Positions 16,809 through 26,173 are shown, counted from the stretch's first letter. The stretch is 64,000 nt of DNA from Mucilaginibacter defluvii (GCF_039543225.1 NZ_BAABJI010000004.1:62001-126000); one strand, 5' to 3'. Notes: a model not told the origin generated them from the sequence alone. Program-made: numbers and translations.

Positions 16809-17858
16809 ATGAAAAACGACAAAATAGCATACTCTATACTGGAATTGGCGCTGGTGGCAAAGGGCAGTACTATCAAGCAAACGCTTAATAATTCACTCGA
16901 ACTGGCAAAAACGGCTGAGGCAGCGGGTTACACTCGCTTTTGGTTTGCCGAACACCATAACTCCGCGTACGTAGGTAGTAATGCTCCAGCGTTACTCATC
17001 GGTTATATTGCCGACAATACGAACAAAATACGCGTAGGCTCGGGCGGTGTAATGCTGCCAAACCACTCACCGCTTGTAGTTGCCGAGCAATTCGGCACGC
17101 TGGCACATCTTTATCCCGGCCGTATTGACCTGGGTTTGGGTCGAGCTCCGGGTACCGACACCGACACCGCACAGGCTATCAGATCTGATTTTATGCGGGC
17201 AGCGCAATCTTTCCCGCAGGAAGTAGCCAAAATACAGCACTATTTTGATGAAGCTAATCAGTCATCAAAAGTAAGAGCCGCCATTGCCGAAGGAACGGGC
17301 GTGCCCATTTATATTTTAGGCTCCAGCACCGACAGCGCCCATTTGGCGGCTAAAGAAGGCCTGCCTTATGCTTTTGCCAGCCATTTCGCGTCAACTCACC
17401 TGCTCGAGGCGCTGGATATTTATCGTTCGGAGTTTCAACCATCCAAATTTCTGGACAAGCCGTATACCATGGCAGGCATTAACGTTTTCGTTGCTGATAC
17501 AAACGAACAGGCTGAAGGCTTATTAACCACGCTGATCAAAATGTTTGTAGGGGTGCTCACCGGAAAGTCGGACGCGTTACAACCACCGGCAGAACTAACT
17601 GATGACCTAAGGGAAATACTAAGACACCCGGCCGTTCATCAAATGTTAAAATACTCCTTTGCCGGAACAAAGGCTACGGTAAAAGAGCAGATCACAGACT
17701 TTTTGGAAAAGACCAAAGTTGACGAACTGATCACTACTTCACCAACATTTTCGATTGATGACCGCCTAAAATCGATCCGGCTTTTTGCAGAACTGATGGA
17801 TGAAATTAATCAGCATAACTATATGAGCGCCGCCCAAGCCGGTAATTTATCAGTATAA
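16809..17858 (+). CDS. LLM-class flavin-dependent oxidoreductase (MsnO8-like)
   Basis: 349 residues of the bacterial-luciferase-like TIM-barrel family. Signatures include GYTRFWFAEHHN near residue 45 and VGSGGVMLPNHSPLVVAEQFGTL near residue 80, followed by YPGRIDLGLGRAPGTD. Members use reduced FMN to oxidise small organic substrates; the substrate cannot be read from sequence. It is followed by a strong terminator, just beyond which the tRNA-Asn island begins. Confidence 0.9.
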   Translation: MKNDKIAYSILELALVAKGSTIKQTLNNSLELAKTAEAAGYTRFWFAEHHNSAYVGSNAPALLIGYIADNTNKIRVGSGGVMLPNHSPLVVAEQFGTLAHLYPGRIDLGLGRAPGTDTDTAQAIRSDFMRAAQSFPQEVAKIQHYFDEANQSSKVRAAIAEGTGVPIYILGSSTDSAHLAAKEGLPYAFASHFASTHLLEALDIYRSEFQPSKFLDKPYTMAGINVFVADTNEQAEGLLTTLIKMFVGVLTGKSDALQPPAELTDDLREILRHPAVHQMLKYSFAGTKATVKEQITDFLEKTKVDELITTSPTFSIDDRLKSIRLFAELMDEINQHNYMSAAQAGNLSV

Positions 17859-17877
17859 TCAGCGAGACTTAAGGGCA

Positions 17878-17918
17878 TAAAAAAAGCAAGCGGACCGTTT
17901 TAACGTGCTTGCTTTTTT
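17878..17918 (+). terminator. Terminator after LLM oxidoreductase
   Basis: AAAAAGCAAGC pairs with GCTTGCTTTTTT, followed by T residues. Its T-run merges into the left island repeat at 17916. Confidence 0.75.
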
Positions 17919-17934
17919 GCTCCTGAGGCTGGGC
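17916..17934. repeat. Left island boundary: 3'-end copy of tRNA-Asn (att-like direct repeat)
   Basis: TTTGCTCCTGAGGCTGGGC is identical over 19 bp to 26203-26221, the acceptor and T-arm 3' end of the tRNA-Asn gene, in the same orientation. After a 5-bp interruption (ATAAT) the match continues with TCGAACCA (17940-17947 versus 26222-26229). This is the duplicated tRNA end expected when an element integrates at a tRNA 3' end. Confidence 0.85.
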
Positions 17935-17947
17935 ATAATTCGAACCA

Positions 17948-18537
17948 ATTGATGGAACAATTGAAGATATTGAACGACTTGAAGGTTGATTGATTAGCAT
18001 TTAATCCCAATTGTGTAATTTAAATTGTTTATGCCACTATAATTAAAGATTTGCTTTTCCGAATGTTCAATTACATCTTAAAACTGCTTGCGACAACCGA
18101 TACAGAAAGTACTGTATTATTGACAGCAATTAGTTATGAAATTCAGCATCAAATTATAAACTTTTTTTGACCTGAATACAGGTCGTATTGGTACAATCCT
18201 ATTTCCGAAGTGCTGAAAACTTCGTTAAGAGAAATTACTTTTCTTTATTTCGCAATCTGTTATTTGATAGTGAACAGATTTACTTAATGTATTCCGCAAA
18301 TTTGAGAGTACTAATGTACTATTTAGGTGTACGAGCTTTAAACAAGAGAATACTATTGAATGAGTGTATTCCGCAGGAAAGGATCCCAGAGAATACTATA
18401 TAAAACATATAATTCTACGAACTGCATAGAAACCGTGCGGTAAGCATAAGAAGTGTGATTTGTCATTTTAGGGGAAGTTGTTTTTGGCTTACAATTTGTT
18501 TTTAGAAGTTTAACAATAATTTCCAATTTTTTAAGAG
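17948..18537. other. Island left segment without a convincing gene
   Basis: The segment is A+T-rich. The longest open frame (18188-18403, plus, 71 codons) starts at TTG, has no recognisable domain and no promoter box. A short open stretch at 17942-17989 may be a gene remnant. I see no RNA gene. The promoter of the SDR gene presumably lies at its right end, but only an imperfect box (TACAATTTG, one base too long) is visible near 18499-18507. Confidence 0.5.
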
Positions 18538-19263
18538 ATGGTTCATTCGAAAAAAATTGTTTGCATTACGGGAGGTACAAAAGGTATTGGAAAAGCCATC
18601 GCGGACTATTTTATTAACTCCGGAGCTACCGTCATTATCGCCGCAAGATCACCTATTAAAGTAAACAATTCAGATTTACACTACATAAGGGCTGACGTAA
18701 GCAACCCGAAAGACATCCAAAATCTCGCAAATTTCATAAAAGCCAAATTTAAATACGTAGATATCTTGATACATAATGTTGGTGGTTCCGTTATCAAAAG
18801 GAGTGCGATAGAATTGACAGAGGAAGACTGGCAGTTATCCTTAGATAAAAACTTGACCCCCGCAATTCGACTTAATAAGTTGTTGATCCCCGGAATGATA
18901 AGCCATCAGGGCGGGGTCATTATTCATGTCACTGCACTCCAAGGCCGTAGACCCATCCAAGAGTCGCTCCCTTATGCTGTTGCTAAAGCCGCTTTGCGAA
19001 TGTACAGCAAAGGTTTGGCCTTGGAACTTGGAAAAGATAATATAAGGGTAATCTCTGTTAGTCCGGGATTAATTGAAACCGACCGTAAAAGAAAAAATAA
19101 ATCTAAAAATAGAAATTCAGTTGGGGTCAACGAAATTCCGTTGGGAAGGTCAGGAAAACCGATAGAGGTAGCAGAGTTAGTAGGATTTCTTGCATCAGAT
19201 AAAAGCTCTTTCATTACTGGCAGTGAATATGTGATAGATGGAGGCGCAACACCTACCTTGTAA
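18538..19263 (+). CDS. Short-chain dehydrogenase/reductase (island)
   Basis: 241 residues. The cofactor motif TGGTKGIG (11-18) and the tail VIDGGATPTL are classical SDR. NVGG (80-83) replaces the usual NAGG. The active-site pair is Tyr146/Lys150 (YAVAK). At the expected Ser position there is Thr132 (VTALQGRR); SDR relatives of this kind carry SSIQR there, so the enzyme may be active with Thr or altered. It probably oxidises or reduces a sugar or acyl hydroxyl as first gene of the island's plus-strand run, 68 nt before the first glycosyltransferase. Confidence 0.85.
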   Translation: MVHSKKIVCITGGTKGIGKAIADYFINSGATVIIAARSPIKVNNSDLHYIRADVSNPKDIQNLANFIKAKFKYVDILIHNVGGSVIKRSAIELTEEDWQLSLDKNLTPAIRLNKLLIPGMISHQGGVIIHVTALQGRRPIQESLPYAVAKAALRMYSKGLALELGKDNIRVISVSPGLIETDRKRKNKSKNRNSVGVNEIPLGRSGKPIEVAELVGFLASDKSSFITGSEYVIDGGATPTL

Positions 19264-19331
19264 TCTCATCTGGTGTTATTTGGACCTGTGAAAATAAATA
19301 ATTAAATTGTTCACAGTATTAAAATACCCAA

Positions 19332-20198
19332 ATGACGGACCTTATCTGCTGCACTATCGTTACGCCTTCACACATTAGTAAGGCGGTTACACTTTTAGAA
19401 TCTCTTAAAATACACAATGAACAATTTAAGTTGGTTATCTTAGTAACAGAACCAATTTCATTTCATTTAGATTCTATAGAGGTAATTGAATTAAAAGATT
19501 TTGTGTCAATCAACGAATCAGCGGCCTTAACTAAGTCGACTTATCAATTTAATTTTGACGCCCTGAGGTGGTCTTTAAAACCCGTACTTTTAAGTCATTT
19601 GTTAAACAGACAAAAAGAAGCGTTTGTAATCTATTGTGATTGCGACATGTATTTTTTATCAAACCCTGCAAAGCTTATTTCCGGACTTAAACGTGGCGGC
19701 ATTGTATTAACACCACACTGGCGACCACTTGAACCCTCTCCTTCTATTCATAATTTCCGGCTCAACTTTCAAGATGGGTTATTCAATGCAGGTTGTATCG
19801 CGGTTAATAAAAAAGGGCTGGCCGCCTTAAGTTGGTGGTCGAGATCCTGTCTTTCAGGATGCGAGATAGATCGCGCTAACGGCCTTTTTCACGACCAGCG
19901 CTATCTGGACCTAATGCTAATTTACTTTCCGAATACCGTCGTTTGTCGTGATTTAGGTTATAATGTTGCAGATTGGAACCACCAAACTCGGTATGAATGG
20001 CTTAGCAAAAAAAAGAATTTGCATATAAGCCTTATACATTTTTCGGCGAATACGGTTAAAAAAATCTTGGCAGGTAAAGACCCAATGCTCGAACCGTTTT
20101 ACAAAGAATATACGTCTCACCTTAATCAAACTTTGAATAAACTGATTACAAGCAATGTCATTAATTACGGTTTGCCTAACAAATTGGAAAAGGCCTGA
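19332..20198 (+). CDS. Putative glycosyltransferase, GT-A fold (island)
   Basis: 288 residues. The N-terminal strand CTIVTPSHISKAVTLLESL starts a nucleotide-sugar-binding Rossmann-like half. A DxD metal motif (Asp103-Cys-Asp105 in YCDCDMYF) is followed by GLFNAGCIAVNKKG and HDQRYLD, a GT8-like layout. It should transfer a sugar from a nucleotide-sugar donor. No membrane segment is seen, so it acts in the cytoplasm. Its last 44 nt overlap the next gene. Donor and acceptor are unknown. Confidence 0.72.
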   Translation: MTDLICCTIVTPSHISKAVTLLESLKIHNEQFKLVILVTEPISFHLDSIEVIELKDFVSINESAALTKSTYQFNFDALRWSLKPVLLSHLLNRQKEAFVIYCDCDMYFLSNPAKLISGLKRGGIVLTPHWRPLEPSPSIHNFRLNFQDGLFNAGCIAVNKKGLAALSWWSRSCLSGCEIDRANGLFHDQRYLDLMLIYFPNTVVCRDLGYNVADWNHQTRYEWLSKKKNLHISLIHFSANTVKKILAGKDPMLEPFYKEYTSHLNQTLNKLITSNVINYGLPNKLEKA

Positions 20199-20835
20199 AA
20201 ACCTCGAAAAAATTATAGCTCAAGTCCGAAGTCAATCCGTTCCGGTTAAGATCTTCCTATGGAATAACGGTGAGTCGATCATCAACAATGATATCGACTG
20301 GTATGTTGAATCGTCGCATAACGCGATGTGTTCCCCAAGGTGGTTCATGGCAGCGAATGCAGATACTGAATTCGTATGCATATATGACGACGATCTTTTT
20401 TTAATGGATAATAATATTTTTGCGGATATAGTTAAGTTGGCAGATAAATCTCCAAGAGGTAGCATATTTGGCCCAACAGGAGTAACCTTGAAACCAGGAA
20501 CTCATTACAGGGATGCAGAACACCATTATTCTTTTAGATCGATTAAACAAGAAGATATTCGTTGCGACATTATAAAAGGGTCAATGATGTTAATGAGAAC
20601 GAGCGAACTCCAAAAAAAAGTTAACCTGAATATTTTCAAATTTAAAAGGGAAGAAGACATCATTGTATCTGCGCTTATGGCCGACTGTCAATTAAATCAG
20701 CACTATTGTTTGTTGAGTTTCGGGGATAGGTTTAACAGCGTTGGAGACGATGATGTAGCCCTTTGGCGGCACGATGGACATATGGATGCTAGAGAATTAG
20801 CCTGCAACGAATTTTTTCCGCAGCACAATGATTAA
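20155..20835 (+). CDS. Putative glycosyltransferase, GT2-like (island)
   Basis: 226 residues. It begins SLITVCLTNWKRPENLEKII, a GT-A N-terminal strand, and carries DDD (78-80, in CIYDDDLFLMD) as a metal-binding motif. It is short for GT2 and resembles small GT2/GT64-like domains. Its start lies 44 nt inside the upstream glycosyltransferase and its end overlaps the next gene by 8 nt, so the three genes are probably translationally coupled. Sugar and acceptor cannot be inferred. Confidence 0.68.
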   Translation: MSLITVCLTNWKRPENLEKIIAQVRSQSVPVKIFLWNNGESIINNDIDWYVESSHNAMCSPRWFMAANADTEFVCIYDDDLFLMDNNIFADIVKLADKSPRGSIFGPTGVTLKPGTHYRDAEHHYSFRSIKQEDIRCDIIKGSMMLMRTSELQKKVNLNIFKFKREEDIIVSALMADCQLNQHYCLLSFGDRFNSVGDDDVALWRHDGHMDARELACNEFFPQHND

Positions 20836-22507
20836 CCGTAAAAAACCTCAATTAATCGCAAAATTGCTTAGTTGTTGTGGCATTACGAGATATATCTGCT
20901 TTGATGAAGCTTCAGCATTGGTTCGGGGGTTACGTGATCAAGGTGTAATAGCTATTTCTTATCAATCACCTTTACCAAATAGCGATGTCCCTTGTGTTTT
21001 TGTTTTCGACTGTAGTGATGCTAAAACTAACAGTTGTCTGGAAAAGGCTATTCAATTGAGCAAACTAAGCAAAGTCAGCCACATTGCATTCTTAAATTTT
21101 TATTCTTTAAATACTGAACATTTTTTTAAAAAAATGTTTAATGCTGGTTTTGAAATCCATCCAAGCTCTTTTTATTTCGATGGAGATGAGGTAGTAGATG
21201 CTATCATTTTTTCAAAACTGCCGGACGTTCACTATAAAAAATCTTATCTTGTTAAAGACTCTCCTGATGGCGAATTTACGACGCCCAAGCTTCATAAACA
21301 CGTTATTGACGTTGGGAAAACTCTTATCTCAGATTTCAGTACCATGATAGTGTCAGGAGACATGGTAGGCACACTGGCTTACTCCCTTTCCTGTGAAGTG
21401 TTAGGGGACAACATTATTGAAATTCACAGGAAAGACTCTTCAAAAGAATACTTCGAATCAAAATATCCAAAAAAAAACATTATTCGCACATCCTTTCTGG
21501 AATTCGATAGTGATGAATATATGGAGAAAGTCGACTTCGGCTTGCACGTAACTTCTTATCCAGCGTCATCTGACAGTGAAATAATTAAAAAGGTTATCTC
21601 CTGTCTTATGGCCGGTAAGCGACTTAGCATTATAATAAAAATTGAAGGAATAGAATCACTCTCATCAAAAGATCTACAAGAGGATTTGAAATCGATATCC
21701 CAAGGCCATCTTCAGCTTGATAAAATTGATAGAATCGACCCTGCGTCCAAATTTATAATTTGCCATTTTTTAAAGTGCGTAAATCTCGACTCAAATTACA
21801 CTTCACCAACTCTACCAATGGGTTTGAGTCATCCAGAAGTTTTAAATTCAATGATCCTGTTTGGCAAACGGTTCGCCACCCCAGCTGTTCTGAATAAGCA
21901 TGCCTTGGAGGTGTTGTTCGTGTCAAGGCATTTATCTGCCCAGGAAGGCGCTGCCCTCTGTGTGCTATTGTATCGATTTATTGAGTTGCTAAAAAAAGGT
22001 TACAAGCTTTCTGACAATGCGGATGCGATAATACTACGAATAACTAAATTCCTTGAAAAGGCTCCAATAGATAATAGAAGTGTTTTACGCTGGCTTATCT
22101 CGCTATCATATGCGTACGGGTTATATCTGCATTATTCAGGTGACTTTGAACTTGCGGAACAGTATTATTTGAAATGCACAACTTTTGATCCGCTTATAGT
22201 AAATCCTCAAATGTCAAGTAAGACACTTCTGGCCTACGTTAGCTTAGGCAGATATGCTTTGGCTCGAAACGATGTAAAAAAAGCTAAACAAATATTCAGA
22301 GCGGGCCTTGATTTAACTGAAAAAGCAGTAAAGAGCAACTGGGTAATCCTAATGGGAAATCGGCTAGATCGGCCAAACAGATTCGGGCTACCTGAACTAA
22401 CAAATGTATTGAATCTAGGTGCCAAATGTGCCGACGCACTCAATGTGTTATCGATAGAGGACGCCGATCAAGGATTGATATGGAAGATTATTGACTCAGT
22501 TAAATAA
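20828..22507 (+). CDS. Unrecognised 559-aa protein: degenerate methyltransferase-like plus TPR-like tail
   Basis: I do not recognise this protein. Residues about 10-120 look like a weak Rossmann half (ITRYICFDEASALVRGLRDQG) without a GxGxG motif. Residues about 165-275 resemble a class I methyltransferase core with the glycine loop degraded (SGDMVGTLAYSL), an acidic strand end (IIEIHR) and later strands (VDFGLHVTSYP, CLMAGKRLSIII). Residues about 430-530 are helical with TPR-like spacing (GDFELAEQYYLKCTTFDP, NDVKKAKQIFRAGLDL). It may be a non-catalytic scaffold or a divergent transferase in the island pathway. It overlaps the upstream gene by 8 nt and ends 3 nt from a convergent gene. Confidence 0.6.
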   Translation: MINRKKPQLIAKLLSCCGITRYICFDEASALVRGLRDQGVIAISYQSPLPNSDVPCVFVFDCSDAKTNSCLEKAIQLSKLSKVSHIAFLNFYSLNTEHFFKKMFNAGFEIHPSSFYFDGDEVVDAIIFSKLPDVHYKKSYLVKDSPDGEFTTPKLHKHVIDVGKTLISDFSTMIVSGDMVGTLAYSLSCEVLGDNIIEIHRKDSSKEYFESKYPKKNIIRTSFLEFDSDEYMEKVDFGLHVTSYPASSDSEIIKKVISCLMAGKRLSIIIKIEGIESLSSKDLQEDLKSISQGHLQLDKIDRIDPASKFIICHFLKCVNLDSNYTSPTLPMGLSHPEVLNSMILFGKRFATPAVLNKHALEVLFVSRHLSAQEGAALCVLLYRFIELLKKGYKLSDNADAIILRITKFLEKAPIDNRSVLRWLISLSYAYGLYLHYSGDFELAEQYYLKCTTFDPLIVNPQMSSKTLLAYVSLGRYALARNDVKKAKQIFRAGLDLTEKAVKSNWVILMGNRLDRPNRFGLPELTNVLNLGAKCADALNVLSIEDADQGLIWKIIDSVK

Positions 22508-22510
22508 GAT

Positions 22511-23437
22511 TCACCCGTCCTCTTTACGGTCGGCAAAATAATTTTGAATATATTCATGTAAAGGTTTATTATTTCCACTCCACTCCCAACATTTCATTTG
22601 ATTATACCGCAAATCGACTGATGGGTCAAAATGATGTTCATCAAGCTTTCGATGACGATCTGTCCAACCCCGATTTTGCAAATCTCCGTGCCACAAATGA
22701 AACGCTGATCCAGGTAGATAACTAATTGAGCCGCAAATATCACTGTAAAACGGTTTTGCCCATGACAAATAATGTTCCGCTCGTGCACCCTTTAAGTGCG
22801 TGGTTATAATTGCTTGTTCAAATTGGCCAATTGCAGCAGCTGCCAGCATGCGATCACCGCTTCCAAGAATCATTACATCATATAAATAATGCTTTTTTAT
22901 AAACGAAACTCTAGCAGCCCAAGCAATTCCGCAAGCATTAAACCTAAAAGCCTGGTAGTTAGCAGGTGTACCTAAATATACAGCCTTATCGTTTTGATGA
23001 GATGCAAATGAATATCCGCTTGGAAGCTTTGAGTTAACATCACAGATTTCAGGCAATTCAAATTTGCCCAAATCGAATAAATTTTTAAACAACTGTATCA
23101 TGGGCACTTCCTTCAAAAGCCTTACGGCTTGCTCTTGCCAATCATTATCTTCAAATACAATATCGCAATCAACCCACGCGACATATGTAACACTGGCCGG
23201 AAGTCTTTCAATTCCAATATTAATTAATCTTTCTTTATGCCACATAACTGAATTACTTCTAACCTGGACGAGAATATCAGCATCTTTTTCCGTCAGAACG
23301 AATTCTTCCCCTAAGAGCGCGAGTTCTACAGTAAGTAATTTTGCATTCAAACGATTACGAAATTGACAGTAATTTTTAAATCGCTGTACATACCTTCCAG
23401 GGTTATAATACGTCGTTATTACGTAAAAGCATTCCAT
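22511..23437 (-). CDS. Putative glycosyltransferase, GT-A fold (island, minus strand)
   Basis: 308 residues. It starts MECFYVITTYYNPGRYVQRF, has DCD (90-92, in WVDCDIVFED) and a C-terminal HGDLQNRGWTDRH segment near residue 255, a combination seen in single-domain glycosyltransferase-like proteins of bacteria and phages. No membrane segment. It is convergent with the 559-aa gene (3-nt gap) and sits 34 nt after the stop of the dioxygenase gene on the same strand, with which it probably forms an operon. Confidence 0.68.
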   Translation of the reverse strand: MECFYVITTYYNPGRYVQRFKNYCQFRNRLNAKLLTVELALLGEEFVLTEKDADILVQVRSNSVMWHKERLINIGIERLPASVTYVAWVDCDIVFEDNDWQEQAVRLLKEVPMIQLFKNLFDLGKFELPEICDVNSKLPSGYSFASHQNDKAVYLGTPANYQAFRFNACGIAWAARVSFIKKHYLYDVMILGSGDRMLAAAAIGQFEQAIITTHLKGARAEHYLSWAKPFYSDICGSISYLPGSAFHLWHGDLQNRGWTDRHRKLDEHHFDPSVDLRYNQMKCWEWSGNNKPLHEYIQNYFADRKEDG

Positions 23438-23471
23438 GATTTAAACATTATATCATTTCACTTCCTTAACA

Positions 23472-24230
23472 TCAAATTTCATCTATTATAATGCATTCAG
23501 GGCGGAGCATATCATCCCAACAGATAGGTGTTCTATAACTTGGCGGAATCAGAACAATTTCATCAGTTCCCGAATATTGTGCAATTAAAGCGGTCCTTGT
23601 TTTTTGACTGGTATTCTCTGAAGCATGCCATAAGCGTCCAGAAAAAATGAAATAATCGCCTTCATCGCAAGGGATCTGAACTATTGATGCCTCCGGATCA
23701 AATTGCTGCGCCTTGGCAAGAAGTTCTGGCTCTGACAATTCACCGAGTTCCTGCGGTGTCACACCCCAATTCTGCGACCCCGGAATCACTTTCATGCAGG
23801 CCATAGAAGACGCATTGCGAAGCCCTAAGAAAACCGATAACCCAGTCCACTTATAGTGCTCTATATCGCCGTGCCAGCGATGAGCTTGACCGGGATGCCT
23901 GGTCGTGATGGTTGCCCCCCATGCCATAATCCTTTTGCCATGCAGCACAGTTAGCATTTTGATTAGCTTTGGATGGGTCACAATTTCAGAAACGCGTGAA
24001 AGATGACAATGTAAACTTTTGAACCACAGGAGTTTTCCCGATTTGTCATAAGCATATTCATCTTTCACATTAGGCCAATAAAATTCGCTTTTCCGCAAAT
24101 GAAACTCATCAAGCGTGGCGTTTATGAAATTGTCGTCAATTAACGAAAAAGGACCAATCCACCCTTGTTTTTCAAAGCGTTTGCATTCATCGACAGTCAA
24201 AGACATAGTTGGATTTGTGATAAAGTTCAT
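23472..24230 (-). CDS. Phytanoyl-CoA dioxygenase (PhyH) family Fe(II)/2-oxoglutarate enzyme (island)
   Basis: 252 residues. The facial triad is readable: His120 and Asp122 (HRWHGDIEH) and distal His202 (SGRLWHASEN), with a 2-oxoglutarate-binding Arg212 (SQKTRTALIAQYS). PhyH-family enzymes hydroxylate small molecules, including natural products and lipids. Start at the ATG at 24230, 30 nt from the divergent methyltransferase start. Its place among glycosyltransferases suggests hydroxylation of the scaffold or of a sugar being decorated. Confidence 0.87.
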   Translation of the reverse strand: MNFITNPTMSLTVDECKRFEKQGWIGPFSLIDDNFINATLDEFHLRKSEFYWPNVKDEYAYDKSGKLLWFKSLHCHLSRVSEIVTHPKLIKMLTVLHGKRIMAWGATITTRHPGQAHRWHGDIEHYKWTGLSVFLGLRNASSMACMKVIPGSQNWGVTPQELGELSEPELLAKAQQFDPEASIVQIPCDEGDYFIFSGRLWHASENTSQKTRTALIAQYSGTDEIVLIPPSYRTPICWDDMLRPECIIIDEI

Positions 24231-24260
24231 TTAAATTTAGGAAAATATAACATAAACCTT

Positions 24261-24992
24261 ATGCTTGACGAAAACTATTTAAATAATTTACCATTTAAAG
24301 CGAGAGGAATAGCTAAAATGACTGGCTATTTGGGAGACTTTCTGCAATTTATAGATGAGTTTCCTAATCGTCCCTTGCGTGTTCTCGAAATTGGATTCGG
24401 ATTTGGTCAGTTGGTAGCAGAATTATCATATCTCTATAAGGACCGTGTTGACTTGTTTGGTTTTAATAGTTTGGAAGACCCCATCAGCGTTGAAAAAATA
24501 ATAGAAGTTGCTCGCCACCTGAATACTATCCCGAATACGGACTCATTGAGTAGTGACTTTCTAAATATACAATACGGCGATGCAGGGAAATCACTTCCTT
24601 ATCCTGATCTGTTTTTTGATCTGGTGCTAAGCCAGGTATGCATTCCTTATGTCCAAGACAAACTGCATTTAGTAGAGGAAATCTGTCGAATTCTTTCACC
24701 CTCTGGAATGGCATATTTACATGTTGGCTTCGAGCATGAGAGACTATGTGACGGTACCATTGACCGATGGGAAACACTCACCTTGCATGATGATAAAGGA
24801 AAGATTCACCTAAATCGTTTTTTTAACAATTTTGAGGGTTTTGATTATTATAATGCAGAAAAAGGGTCTGTCCTTAAAATAAAAGGAGGCAGTCACCCTT
24901 TTTTTAACATAAGCAGTTTTACAGTTACTGATAGATCTGAGATGCCATCCGGTACCTATGGCTCCTGTTCTCACTATCTCCTTAAAGAGTAG
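24261..24992 (+). CDS. SAM-dependent class I methyltransferase (island)
   Basis: 243 residues from the ATG at 24261; a longer in-frame start would overlap the divergent PhyH gene. Motif I is VLEIGFGFG (41-49), and later strands include LFFDLVLSQVCIPYV and the post-II region ICRILSPSGMAYLHVG. This is a typical small-molecule or sugar O/N-methyltransferase fold. It is the last recognisable intact gene of the island. Confidence 0.85.
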   Translation: MLDENYLNNLPFKARGIAKMTGYLGDFLQFIDEFPNRPLRVLEIGFGFGQLVAELSYLYKDRVDLFGFNSLEDPISVEKIIEVARHLNTIPNTDSLSSDFLNIQYGDAGKSLPYPDLFFDLVLSQVCIPYVQDKLHLVEEICRILSPSGMAYLHVGFEHERLCDGTIDRWETLTLHDDKGKIHLNRFFNNFEGFDYYNAEKGSVLKIKGGSHPFFNISSFTVTDRSEMPSGTYGSCSHYLLKE

Positions 24993-26173
24993 AAAACCTA
25001 TAATTAATTTACTTGGTTTCGCTCTGGATAGTTCGAAAAAGGCAGAATGCGCACAATTTCATCAGGAAATCTGTATCAGCCGAAGATTGTGCAGTCGGGA
25101 GCCTACTATATTTACAACAAATGTGACAATGAAATTCTTGACGGACTCGAACGGTATGTGAGTAATTACCTTTACCATGCGGACTACCCGTCGGAATCGG
25201 AAAAATTCAAGTAGGTAGACGCTGAAAATGGACAAAGTTACGTCATCTGTAAAGGCCTTTGTTATTTAAAAATGATTTACGCACTCCCTGCTTTAGCGGG
25301 TAAGTGGCCCTGAGAATAGCATTTGAAAGACGTTAAACGGTACAGCCGAGCATAGAAACATTTCAGGGCTTGCATTATTATGAACGTTCAATGCCGCCAG
25401 TCATCTTTCCGTGCGTTGTTGCTGTATCCGATAGTCCCGATGTCGAGAAAGACCACAATTTTGTGGTTACCGAAAATATTGGCAATTGGTATAGTCAGAT
25501 TATATATCTGTTAATTTGATTATACTTTTTGTACATCACTGGAATCTCTTGGCGAAACGGCAGCACGTTGCACTGTACTAAATTCCTAAAGCAGATTACT
25601 CTCATAGAGATGTAGAGCATTGCCGACCGAAGGCAGTCTATTGGTAGCTTGTTTACATCAACGACAAATACTTTTTCCCTGCCAAATCTGCAATCAGATT
25701 TTTAAAGGGCGATAATTCTCCGATTAGAGGCACCCTCTCGCCCGCGCCTGCAATCTTAAGAACAACGGCATATCCACGGATCGACACGCTGTGCGGGCAT
25801 ATATCAGTTCAATTTCCGCCAATAATGTCAGCAATTGCATTACAGCGACTGCCTCGTCTAAACTCAATAAAATGCTTTCTTTTTTAATAACGAGATAGCT
25901 ACTTCTGGTGCTATTTTTACTTTCTCCTATTGTATCCATTGCTTTTAACAAATAATATAGGCTGGTCTCAAATATCAATGTTTAAGCACTTTTAGGGTTG
26001 AAAACTACCGAAGGTTATTAAATTGAAATTTTGCCTTAATTTTTCGAACAAACCTCTTAATGCCAAACAACATGGTTCGATGTTCCGGTCTGATACACCA
26101 ACTGGGATTAAACCGATTAGGGCATTTTATTGAACAAGCAACAACGATTTAGGTATTTATTGAAAAAAATATA
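24993..26173. other. Decayed right end of the island
   Basis: No convincing gene in about 1.2 kb. Fragments with protein-like composition occur: 25047-25214 plus (55 codons, beginning MRTISSGNLYQPK), an open stretch around 25370-25518 plus, and 25724-25978 minus (84 codons from a TTG, or 71 from ATG at 25939). None is recognised, none has a promoter box. The segment may hold remnants of a lost integration or accessory module. Confidence 0.45.

Noticed and set aside
17919..17947. Possible second tRNA gene
   Set aside because: Only the 3' part of tRNA-Asn is present, with a 5-bp interruption; no D-arm or anticodon arm. It is a duplicated attachment end.
18188..18403. 71-codon frame at the left end of the island
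   Set aside because: TTG start, no domain, no promoter box and an A/T-rich stretch where such frames arise by chance; described only within the non-coding segment.
25724..25978. 84-codon minus-strand frame near the right end of the island
   Set aside because: TTG start, unrecognised, no expression signals; kept only as a possible remnant in the decayed segment.
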